A stretch of 12,866 nucleotides of DNA from Rhodospirillaceae bacterium (lineage in GTDB: Bacteria > Pseudomonadota > Alphaproteobacteria > DSM-16000 > Inquilinaceae): NCBI GenBank assembly GCA_020425485.1, contig JAGQRL010000171.1:1-12866 (forward strand), in the 5' to 3' direction. Of this stretch, positions 7,701-12,046 are shown one piece after another; positions within the stretch are counted from its first letter, which is position 1; each line of letters begins with the position of its first letter. The notes beneath the pieces are model-generated. The model worked only from the letters and a program-made list of their open reading frames with translations, searched no databases and was not told where the DNA came from. Position numbers and translations under genes: made by a program.

Positions 7701-8163
7701 CACCTACACGCTGACGGTGTCGCCGGCGCAGACCGGCCAGCTCCAGCCGGTGCAGCCGGTTCAGCCCACCCAGCCGATCGTGGCCGAAACGCCTGCCCTG
7801 CCGCAGCCGGGCGGCGACGACTTCGGCAACGCACCGGGGGCGACCGGCCAGATCTCCGTCGGCAGCAGTGCCATCGGCAATCTGGAAACGGATGGGGACG
7901 TGGACTGGTTCGCCGTCACGCTCGACGGCGGCACCGCCTACACCGTGGATGTGGAAGGCCGGCGGACCGGCGGCGGCTCGCTGGGCGATCCGCTGGTGCG
8001 CATCTACGACACCACGGGGGCCGAGGTGGCCATGGACGATGACAGTGGCGAGGGCCTGAACCCGCGCGCCACCTTCACCACCGGTGCCGGCGGCACCTAC
8101 TACATCGGCGTCGAGGCCTTCGGCAGCGGCACCGGCGACTACACGGTGCGGATCAGCCGCTAG
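4747..8163 (+). CDS. Secreted protein of nine tandem PPC-like domains
   Basis: A 1138-residue exported protein with no enzymatic domain visible. Residues 1-23 form a signal peptide ending in TALA before DDYP. Nine repeats of about 115-124 residues start near residues 24, 148, 269, 391, 513, 635, 757, 879 and 1024. Each carries D-DWFAV-L-AG, LEG--TN-GSLGDPLL-VYD, a conserved acidic NDDGGEGFNSRL, and SGTYF--AGSFG---GTYTLT. This resembles the bacterial pre-peptidase C-terminal (PPC) domain, normally an accessory of secreted peptidases. The acidic loop may bind calcium, by analogy. A Pro/Gln linker (PVQPVQPTQP) precedes repeat 9. The ATG at 4747 with upstream AAGAGG is chosen because it starts the signal peptide; an in-frame GTG at 4720 is less likely. 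No membrane anchor or sorting signal is seen at the C-terminus (YTVRISR). Confidence 0.9.
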   Translation: MRHTCSWALVPVISIGLGGTALADDYPNHAGTNGIIYPGQSVYGTLENGSDQDWFAIDLQAGMSVTLDLEGQRTNRGSLGDPLLAVYDVNNREIGRNDDGGEGFNSRLTLTAPYTGRFFVSAQSFGSSTGTYTLTASGVGGGAPVAYDDYPATPGTSGRVMVPGQITGNLENGNDEDWFAVQLNAGQTITISLEGQPTNAGSLSDPLLGVYDGYGNQIDRNDDGGQGFNSLLTFTAPQSGTYFLGAGSFGNNAGTYMMRVTGQQPVVQDDFPSNPQTNGRLNVPGQTGGNLETGDDQDWFAVQLQPGAPVIFDLEGQRTNRGTLGDPYLRIFDQYGTELDRNDDGGEGFNSRLQFIAPQYGTYFVSAGSFGASTGTYTLTASGGAPPPPQDDYPSTPQTNGRLNVPGQTTGNLETGDDQDWFAVQLQPGAPVTFDLEGQRTNRGSLGDPYLRIFDQFGTELDRNDDGGEGFNSRLQFVAPQYGTYFVSAGSFGGSTGTYTLTASGGAPPPPQDDYPNTPQTHGRVNVPGSITGNLETGDDQDWFAVQLQPGMQVTIDLEGQPTNRGSLSDPLLRVYDQYGSEVAANDDGGDGFNSRLQFVAPGPGTYFLGAGSFGNNAGTYTLTVTGSAPPPPQDDYPATPQTTGRVNAPGATNGNLETGDDEDWFAVQLQAGAAYTIDLEGERTNRGSLGDPLLVVYDSFGNEIGRNDDGGEGFNSRLDLTVPSSGTYFLGARSFGSSSGTYTLTVTGGAPPAPQDDYPATPQTTGRVNAPGSTTGNLETGDDEDWFAVQLQAGAAYTIDLEGERTNRGSLGDPLLVVYDSFGSEIGRNDDGGEGFNSRLDLTVPSSGTYFIGARSFGASTGTYTLTVAGGAPPAPQDDFADNPGTTGQAFPGNPTTGNLESGDDHDWFRADLQAGITYTIDLEGQPTNRGSLGDPLLTLFDGSGNQVGRNDDGGEGFNSRLTFTPTTSGTYFIDAGSFGSSAGTYTLTVSPAQTGQLQPVQPVQPTQPIVAETPALPQPGGDDFGNAPGATGQISVGSSAIGNLETDGDVDWFAVTLDGGTAYTVDVEGRRTGGGSLGDPLVRIYDTTGAEVAMDDDSGEGLNPRATFTTGAGGTYYIGVEAFGSGTGDYTVRISR
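4816..8160 (+). repeat. Nine-copy internal repeat of about 366 bp
   Basis: Repeat units begin at 4816, 5188, 5551, 5917, 6283, 6649, 7015, 7381 and 7816. From 5551 to 7381 the period is exactly 366 bases (122 codons); the first two units are 372 and 363 and the eighth is 435 because of a linker. Adjacent units 3/4 and 6/7 are nearly identical, each pair differing by about eight residues, while units 1, 2, 8 and 9 are more diverged. This fits duplication or gene conversion in the middle of the array. Confidence 0.9.
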
Positions 8164-8233
8164 CGGCCCATGGGGGTGGTGCGGACCGTTGGGGATCGCC
8201 CGGCGGTCTGCACCTCACCCGGCGCACAAGGAG

Positions 8234-8266
8234 AAACGGCGGCAGGGTTGCCCCTGCCGCTGTTTT
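8234..8266 (+). terminator. Rho-independent terminator of the PPC-repeat gene
   Basis: A stem of GCGGCAGGG (8239-8247) with CCCTGCCGC (8252-8260) closes a TTGC loop and extends outward through one G-T pair to AAAC/GTTT bases. It ends in TGTTTT, about 70 bases after the stop codon. The A-rich left side would also give U residues on the minus strand. Confidence 0.85.
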
Positions 8267-8298
8267 CCGTCGAGCCCTCCGGACGTCCGGGAGCCGTT

Positions 8299-8413
8299 CA
8301 CGTTCTGACGGCACCGGCCCACACCCCCGCCCGGCCGCCCAATCAGCATACTGTCGTTGGGTGGCCGGGCGGCGGCGTGGGCCGGAACCGAGTCCGCCGC
8401 AGGCGAGAACGTG
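8299..8413. repeat. Nested inverted repeat between convergent genes
   Basis: Two 29-base arms (8314-8342 and 8357-8385) can pair at 26 positions plus one G-T wobble, around a 14-base loop. An outer perfect 8-base pair, CACGTTCT (8299-8306) with AGAACGTG (8406-8413), encloses them. The outer arm abuts the stop codon of the minus-strand transporter gene at 8414-8416. It probably ends or stabilises that transcript, although no T run follows; a palindromic repeat element is the alternative. Confidence 0.75.
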
Positions 8414-9085
8414 CTATTCCGCGCCGTGGGGTGTTGCCCCCGCCGGGCTGCCGCCGCGCGAGGCCGCCGAGCCGCTGCCGGAGCTGCCGCCCGAGCCACT
8501 GCCCGAGCCGCTGCCCCACACGCCGGTGCCGTCGGCGCCGAGATCGCTGATCCAGGAACGCCAGCGCTCCAGGATCACGATGCCCACCACCAGCACCGCG
8601 GCAAAGGCCAGGGCCAGCGCCCAGAAGGGCACGCCGAACAGGTCGGCGAAGGTGAGGTTGCCGTAGTCCCCCATGTCCAGGGCACCGTCGATTTCGGCCT
8701 TGAAGTAGCCGTAGACCATGGCGCCCAGGATGCCGCCGGCGATGACGAACAGGGCATCGCGGTAGCCCGCTCCCGCCTGGGCCAGGGCCGTGCCGGGGCA
8801 GGCGCCAGCGATGGCGATGCCGGCGCCGAGGATCAGGCCGCCGATCAGCACCGGGCCGACCGCCAGCGCCTTGGGATGCAGCTCAACCCACCCCAGGCCG
8901 TTCATGGCGGCGATCACCACCAGGCCGGTGGCGGTGGCAGTGAGGAACATCTTCAGCATGGTGAAGGTGCGGAACTGGAACTGCCCGACCAGGATGCCCG
9001 GTTCGAGCACGCGGGACTTCTCCAGGGCCACGCCGAACACCACGCCCATGACCAGGCCGAGAACGACCAGACCGAGAATATCCAT
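8414..9085 (-). CDS. YeeE/YedE family sulfur-compound transporter, second half-subunit
   Basis: A 223-residue inner-membrane protein of the YeeE/YedE family (PF04143, formerly DUF395), whose characterised member TsuA imports thiosulfate. Hydrophobic helices cover most of residues 3-175. The signature GAGIAIAGACPGTALAQAGAG (from residue 87) contains Cys96, the kind of conserved cysteine that contacts the sulfur substrate in TsuA. A perfect AAGGAGG ribosome site precedes the ATG at 9085. It lies 30 bases downstream of a partner gene, so the two half-length proteins likely form one transporter, as in two-gene members of this family. The C-terminal 33 residues are an unusual Gly/Ser-rich tail (GSGSGSGSGGSSGSGS) following an aromatic and basic stretch. 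The exact substrate is not known. Confidence 0.88.
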   Translation of the reverse strand: MDILGLVVLGLVMGVVFGVALEKSRVLEPGILVGQFQFRTFTMLKMFLTATATGLVVIAAMNGLGWVELHPKALAVGPVLIGGLILGAGIAIAGACPGTALAQAGAGYRDALFVIAGGILGAMVYGYFKAEIDGALDMGDYGNLTFADLFGVPFWALALAFAAVLVVGIVILERWRSWISDLGADGTGVWGSGSGSGSGGSSGSGSAASRGGSPAGATPHGAE

Positions 9086-9115
9086 CTGTAAACCTCCTTA
9101 GGCGAAACGGGCGGC

Positions 9116-9631
9116 TCAGGCGCGCCGGAACAGGCTGGCGACCACGATGCCGCCGGCAAACATGGCGGCGACGGCGATGGTGGAGCCGACCGCGAGCTGG
9201 GCCATGCCGGAAATGCCGTGGCCGCTGGTGCAGCCGCCGGCGATGCGTGCGCCAAGCAGCATCACGAAGCCGCCGACGAAGGCCATGGCCGACCGCCCCC
9301 AGAAGCCGCGCACGCCCACCAGGCGGCTCCAGGCGGCAGAGAAGGACGGCCGCAGGCTGCCGGACACGCGGGCCGACAGATAGGCGCCGACGGCGATGCC
9401 GATCACCAGGGCGGACTGCCACATATATTTGTCCGCCGTCATGTGGCGGGCGAAGTAGTCGATCTGAGAAGCGCCGGCATCGAACACCGAGGCCACATAT
9501 GCGGCCGCGGTGACGAAGGACGACGAGGCGCCCAGTGCGGTGTCGGCCAGGAGGAAGGCCGGGATCTGCAGCAAGCCGATGATGACCCCGGCGACATAGG
9601 GCGACCAGACCCGGTCTGTGAGTGACGGCAT
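9116..9631 (-). CDS. YeeE/YedE family sulfur-compound transporter, first half-subunit
   Basis: A 171-residue membrane protein of the same YeeE/YedE family. It has a hydrophobic segment at residues 13-33, others near 35-50, 73-88 and 115-131, and a last one at 146-167. The signature ARIAGGCTSGHGISGMAQLA (from residue 128) contains Cys134 and is the counterpart of the CPGT motif in the next gene. The start is set at the ATG at 9631, behind an AAGGGAG ribosome site; the frame stays open upstream but without family likeness. It is first in a two-gene operon and is transcribed away from the ArsR-family regulator 118 bases off. Paired short genes of this kind are known in proteobacteria. Thiosulfate, persulfide or another sulfane sulfur compound is a plausible substrate. 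Confidence 0.88.
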   Translation of the reverse strand: MPSLTDRVWSPYVAGVIIGLLQIPAFLLADTALGASSSFVTAAAYVASVFDAGASQIDYFARHMTADKYMWQSALVIGIAVGAYLSARVSGSLRPSFSAAWSRLVGVRGFWGRSAMAFVGGFVMLLGARIAGGCTSGHGISGMAQLAVGSTIAVAAMFAGGIVVASLFRRA

Positions 9632-9749
9632 GGAGCCAAACTCCCTTGCTTGTGGTGGGTGTGCTGCGTGCCCGCGCTGGTGCCTTGCCAAGAACAGGGC
9701 GATGCCGTAGCGTGGCCGCATATCTCTGTAGCTACTTATCTTCATAGGT
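9632..9749. promoter_or_regulatory. Divergent promoter region of the sulfur-import cassette
   Basis: These 118 bases separate the transporter operon (leftward) from its presumed regulator (rightward). The end near the regulator is AT-rich and holds the palindrome GTAGCTAC (9728-9735) and the left half of a longer operator-like palindrome. No clean -35/-10 pair was found in either direction, which suggests promoters that are weak or not of consensus type. Confidence 0.5.
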
Positions 9750-9757
9750 ATGAAGAT
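9738..9757. promoter_or_regulatory. Palindromic operator candidate over the regulator start
   Basis: A perfect inverted repeat, ATCTTCAT-AGGT-ATGAAGAT, is AT-rich in a GC-rich setting and has the size of an ArsR-family binding site. Its right half includes the putative ATG at 9750 and runs into a second in-frame ATG at 9756. Binding here would block regulator expression and could reach the divergent transporter promoter. Confidence 0.6.
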
Positions 9758-10070
9758 GCAAGAGGCGATTGCGCTGGACGGCCTGTCGGAAAAGGCGGAG
9801 GACGCCGTGGCCCTGCTGAAGGCCCTGGCCTCGCCGCCGCGGCTGCTGATCTTGTGTACGCTGCTGGAAGGTGAGCGCTCGGTGGGCGAACTGGCCGCCC
9901 ATCTGGAGATGCGCGAAGCGACGGTGTCGCAGAACCTCACCGTGCTCAGGCGCGAGCACATCGTGGCGACGCGCCGTTCGGCCCAGACGATCTACTACAG
10001 CCTGGCCCATGAAACGGTGCGGGAGATCCTGGCCTCCCTGGCACGGACGTTCTGCCCGTCCGGCGCCTAG
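9750..10070 (+). CDS. ArsR-family regulator, SqrR/BigR (persulfide sensor) type
   Basis: A 106-residue winged-helix repressor. The DNA-binding core runs from LLKALASPPRLLILC to VGELAAHLEMREATVSQNLTVLRREHIVATRR, then the wing and QTIYYSLAH. Cysteines 36 (LILC) and 102 (RTFC) are the only two and lie 66 residues apart, the same spacing as Cys41 and Cys107 of Rhodobacter SqrR, which form a polysulfide bridge on exposure to reactive sulfur. The metal-site CVC motif of ArsR/SmtB is absent. Divergent placement beside two YeeE/YedE genes supports a role as persulfide-sensitive repressor of sulfur import. The start may be 9750 or the ATG at 9756, which is better spaced from AGG at 9746-9748; 9750 would suit only a leaderless or very short leader. 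Confidence 0.88.
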   Translation: MKMQEAIALDGLSEKAEDAVALLKALASPPRLLILCTLLEGERSVGELAAHLEMREATVSQNLTVLRREHIVATRRSAQTIYYSLAHETVREILASLARTFCPSGA

Positions 10071-10203
10071 GGCCCGGCCTCAGGGACCTTTCACGTCCAG
10101 GCGGCAGCCGCCCCCTCCCCCATCCGGCTTCCGGGCATCCCCCAATGCCTTGGGTGGCCGGGTGGGCGAGAGGGTGGCGGTGCCACCGGATTGGAAGCCG
10201 GCC
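10071..10203. other. Convergent gap between the regulator gene and nepR
   Basis: No gene is seen. Three small inverted repeats are present: CCGGCTTCC (10124-10132) with GGAAGCCGG (10193-10201), CCCAA-TGCC-TTGGG at 10141-10154, and GGTGGC-GGT-GCCACC at 10173-10187. None has a T tail. Together they could fold into one branched 78-nt structure that ends both converging transcripts. Confidence 0.45.
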
Positions 10204-10455
10204 TCAGTCCCCCTGCTGCCGATCGCGGATGGCGCGCCGAACGATGTCCGTCAACCGCTCGGGCGCCGGCTCCTTGGCGGCATCGCCGTAAAGCTCCTGG
10301 AGCTTGCGCGCCAGCGCATCGTCGCCATCGCTAGCGCCCGTTTCGTCCTCGGCGGTCCCCGTGTTCGCAGGCTCGCGGTTCGCCGTACCGAAGCTGGCGG
10401 ATTTGGTCGGAACGGCAAAAAGCCAGGGCTTCGACCTATCTCCCATTGCACTCAT
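10204..10455 (-). CDS. nepR: NepR family anti-sigma factor
   Basis: An 83-residue protein whose C-terminal half matches NepR: residues 46-76 contain RKLQELYGDAAKEPAPERL followed by DIVRR, the two-helix segment that wraps the EcfG sigma factor. In alphaproteobacteria NepR keeps EcfG inactive until phosphorylated PhyR binds NepR under stress. Residues 1-45 are polar and probably disordered, as usual for the family. The ATG at 10455 is chosen because it has a GGGGGAGAGAG ribosome site and follows an EcfG-type promoter; the open frame continues upstream but is compositionally unlike a protein. The gene stands alone rather than directly before ecfG. A candidate sigma gene lies about 0.96 kb away on the same strand. 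Neither PhyR nor a sensor kinase is in the window. Confidence 0.85.
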   Translation of the reverse strand: MSAMGDRSKPWLFAVPTKSASFGTANREPANTGTAEDETGASDGDDALARKLQELYGDAAKEPAPERLTDIVRRAIRDRQQGD

Positions 10456-10506
10456 CTCGCTCTCTCCCCCACGCGTCGTCGTGCCAACAAAAAGTCGCAA
10501 TCGGAG

Positions 10507-10531
10507 AACGACGGGACAGCGGACTTGTTCC
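10507..10531 (-). promoter_or_regulatory. EcfG-type promoter of nepR
   Basis: On the minus strand GGAAC (10531-10527) is followed after 16 bases by CGTT (10510-10507), an exact match to the GGAAC-N16/17-CGTT consensus of alphaproteobacterial general-stress sigma factors. It lies about 50 bases before the nepR start, which suggests that nepR belongs to the regulon it limits. Confidence 0.8.
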
Positions 10532-10616
10532 CGCGTCACCCGTCTCGGATGCGCTCCGCCCCATCGGCCGCATCCGTCCCCTCCGGCCCCTGCCGCACGA
10601 CCAGATAAGTGGTCCT

Positions 10617-10642
10617 GGAACCCTTCGCGGCAAACGGGCGTT
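10617..10642 (+). promoter_or_regulatory. EcfG-type promoter for the DUF1328 transcript
   Basis: GGAAC at 10617-10621 and CGTT at 10639-10642 are separated by 17 bases, matching the EcfG consensus. The next plus-strand gene with family support begins 251 bases downstream, so the transcript has a long leader or carries another element first. Confidence 0.72.
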
Positions 10643-10653
10643 GCCCCTTTCAA

Positions 10654-10733
10654 GAAGGGCAGTGGGACACCCCGCCCTTCGGACAGTGCGGGATCCGATC
10701 GGGCGCTGCGGCGCCGGCCATCCGATCCCGCAC
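10654..10733 (+). other. Two stem-loops in the DUF1328 leader
   Basis: The first hairpin pairs GAAGGGC (10654-10660) with GCCCTTC (10674-10680). The second pairs GTGCGGGATC (10686-10695) with GATCCCGCAC (10724-10733) and has an inner stem GGCGC-TGCG-GCGCC (10702-10715). They start directly after the EcfG-type promoter. They may be a stable 5' leader, an attenuator or part of a small RNA; no T run follows either hairpin. Confidence 0.55.
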
Positions 10734-10893
10734 GCCACAACCCAACACGCCGCAAGGAACCCCGATGCACCAACCCATCCGGGCAGACCGGCGGCGCGCC
10801 TTCAAGAGGCCGGCTGGCACCGACACCCGGGTTTCCGGCTGCCGCAACCAGCCGCCCGCCGACGATCCGTTACCACGCCAAGAGGAGAGATCC

Positions 10894-11070
10894 ATGTTGT
10901 CATGGGCCCTGCTGTTCCTGGTTCTCGGCCTTGTTGCGGCTGTCTTCGGGTTCACCGGAATTGCCGCCGCATCGGCCGGGATCGCCAAGATCATCTTCTT
11001 CGTTTTCCTGGTCCTGCTGGTGATCAGCCTGGTCGCCCACGCCGTCCGCGGCCGCCGACCGCCGATCTAG
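10894..11070 (+). CDS. DUF1328 family small membrane protein
   Basis: A 58-residue peptide of the DUF1328 (YtjA-like, PF07043) family. It has two transmembrane helices, about residues 2-22 and 29-48, separated by a Gly/Ala-rich turn (GFTGIAAASAGIAK), and ends in a short basic tail (RGRRPPI). The opening MLSWALLFLVLGLVAAVFGF is typical of the family and fixes the start at 10894, behind an AGAGGAGA ribosome site. The function is unknown; homologues are often stress-induced in alphaproteobacteria, which fits the EcfG-type promoter upstream. A strong terminator follows 30 bases after the stop codon, so it is probably expressed alone. Confidence 0.9.
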   Translation: MLSWALLFLVLGLVAAVFGFTGIAAASAGIAKIIFFVFLVLLVISLVAHAVRGRRPPI

Positions 11071-11100
11071 CACCCAGCCGGGCAGGACCGCCCAAACGAA

Positions 11101-11138
11101 CACGGCCGCGGATCGGCTCCGCGGCCGTGCTTGTTTTG
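11101..11138 (+). terminator. Rho-independent terminator of the DUF1328 gene
   Basis: A perfect 12-bp stem pairs CACGGCCGCGGA (11101-11112) with TCCGCGGCCGTG (11118-11129) around TCGGC, then CTTGTTTTG. The preceding AAACGAA is too diverged to give a good U tail on the minus strand, so it serves mainly the plus strand. Confidence 0.85.
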
Positions 11139-11160
11139 CCGGCTTCCCTGGGGAGCGGCC

Positions 11161-11207
11161 GGGACGGACCGGGGCCAGGCCGATCACGTGCCGCCCCGAT
11201 CCGTCCC
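11161..11207 (-). terminator. Large GC-rich hairpin after the sigma-factor operon
   Basis: Arms 11161-11175 and 11193-11207 form a 15-bp stem with a single G-T wobble around a 17-base loop. On the minus strand the hairpin begins 7 bases after the stop of the small gene that follows the sigma gene. It lacks a T run, so it may stabilise the mRNA end or act with Rho rather than terminate intrinsically. Confidence 0.5.
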
Positions 11208-11214
11208 ATCGGCC

Positions 11215-11412
11215 TCACCCGGTCCGGCGCCGCTGGACCTGCGTGTCCTCGCCGTCCGACCGAGTTTCGTGCCGGACCTTGATTTCGGACTCAGGGGGCA
11301 GTGTCCTCCCCGGCTCGCCCGTCGCCAGCTTGGGCCCGTGGGTGCCGTTGCGCCCACCGTCTTCGCCGCTGTCGTGCGGACTGGGAAATACGAACTCGAC
11401 GATCAGAGACAT
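11215..11412 (-). CDS. Small hypothetical protein coupled to the sigma gene
   Basis: A 65-residue reading frame whose ATG shares its A with the TGA of the sigma gene (TGATG), a classic arrangement for translational coupling. The product starts MSLIVEFVFPSPHDSGED, a short hydrophobic strand, and continues as a polar, charged and probably disordered chain ending VQRRRTG. No known domain, signal peptide, membrane helix or cysteine is recognised. It ends just before a large hairpin, as a genuine last gene would. Position after a sigma gene invites the idea of a partner or modulator, but nothing in the sequence shows this, and it is not NepR-like. It could also be a chance frame; the absence of a clear ribosome site is neutral for a coupled start. 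Confidence 0.45.
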   Translation of the reverse strand: MSLIVEFVFPSPHDSGEDGGRNGTHGPKLATGEPGRTLPPESEIKVRHETRSDGEDTQVQRRRTG

Positions 11413-11954
11413 CACGCTGCATTCGAGGTTGGCCGGCTGTGGGGGCGCGCCGGCGGGGGCGTGGACGGCTCGCTGTCGGCGTCGTCGAAGTCTCGCAACT
11501 TCGCCCGCGCCCGCGACACCCGCGATTTCACCGTGCCGATCTCCGTGCCCAGCACGGCGGCCGCCTCCCCGTAGGAGAAGCCTTCCAGGGCCACCAGCAT
11601 CAGCGTTTCGCGCTCGTGGCCGGGCAGCTCTTCGATGGCGCGGGCGAATGCCTTCAGCTCCATCGACAGATCTTGCACCGGCGGCTGCACGGACTGGTCG
11701 GCGGTGTCTTCCCATTCGACGTGGACGCCGCGCCGTGCCGCCATCCTGCGCTGGCTCTTGAAGGTGTTGAGCAGGATGGTGAATAACCAAGCGCGCAGGT
11801 TGGTTTCAGGATCGAACCTGTCGATGTTGCCGATGGCCTTGAGCAGGGTCTCCTGAACCAGATCGTCCGCCTGGTCTGCATCGTGGGTCAGAGATCGGGC
11901 GTACCGTCTCAAACTGGGGATGAAGCCCTCCAGCTCATCTATCGGTCGTGCCAT
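11412..11954 (-). CDS. ECF RNA polymerase sigma factor, EcfG-like
   Basis: A 180-residue sigma-70 family factor of the ECF class with only regions 2 and 4. Region 2 (about 11-75) shows IPSLRRYARSLTHDADQADD, LVQETLLKA and TNLRAWLFTILLNTF; region 4 (about 100-155) shows PGHERETLMLVALEGFSYGE and the helix-turn-helix GTEIGTVKSRVSRARAKL. The region 2 wording resembles general-stress EcfG factors (ECF15). The nearby nepR and two GGAAC/CGTT promoters support that, though no NepR-contact residue was tested. The start is taken as ATG 11954 with GGAGAGG nine bases before it; a TTG at 11972 would add six residues. The tail beyond 156 is acidic then Pro/Ser/Arg-rich. No EcfG-type promoter was found directly upstream of it. 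Confidence 0.88.
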   Translation of the reverse strand: MARPIDELEGFIPSLRRYARSLTHDADQADDLVQETLLKAIGNIDRFDPETNLRAWLFTILLNTFKSQRRMAARRGVHVEWEDTADQSVQPPVQDLSMELKAFARAIEELPGHERETLMLVALEGFSYGEAAAVLGTEIGTVKSRVSRARAKLRDFDDADSEPSTPPPARPHSRPTSNAA

Positions 11955-12005
11955 TGTATCGAACCTCTCCAAGCCTCCTGTGACGACTCATCCAGCCGTC
12001 ATTCG

Positions 12006-12046
12006 ATCACATGACAAAGTGTTGTGATGAGGAATGGGGAAGTCAA
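12006..12046 (-). promoter_or_regulatory. Possible sigma70 promoter and palindrome before the ECF sigma gene
   Basis: On the minus strand TTGACT (12046-12041) is followed after 17 bases by AACACT (12023-12018), a good -35 with a poor -10. An inverted repeat ATCACA (12006-12011) with TGTGAT (12023-12028) spans that -10 and would suit a dimeric regulator. The ATG is about 65 bases further on. Confidence 0.35.

Larger units (their letters stand above)
10456..10893. other. Divergent regulatory region between nepR and the DUF1328 gene
   Basis: These 438 bases contain two EcfG-type promoters firing away from each other, and between the rightward one and the DUF1328 gene a roughly 250-nt structured leader. 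An ATG at 10765 behind AAGGAA is in frame with the DUF1328 gene and would add 43 residues, but that extension resembles no known protein. No other gene is supported. Confidence 0.6.

Noticed and set aside
10204..10773. A 189-residue version of NepR starting at 10773
   Set aside because: The extra N-terminal part is Arg/Gly-rich, unlike NepR, and would include the EcfG-type promoter at 10507-10531 inside the gene; ATG 10455 has a good ribosome site.
10765..11070. A longer DUF1328 protein starting at ATG 10765
   Set aside because: The 43 added residues are polar and Arg/Pro-rich with no family likeness, whereas MLSWALL at 10894 is the normal family start with a strong ribosome site.
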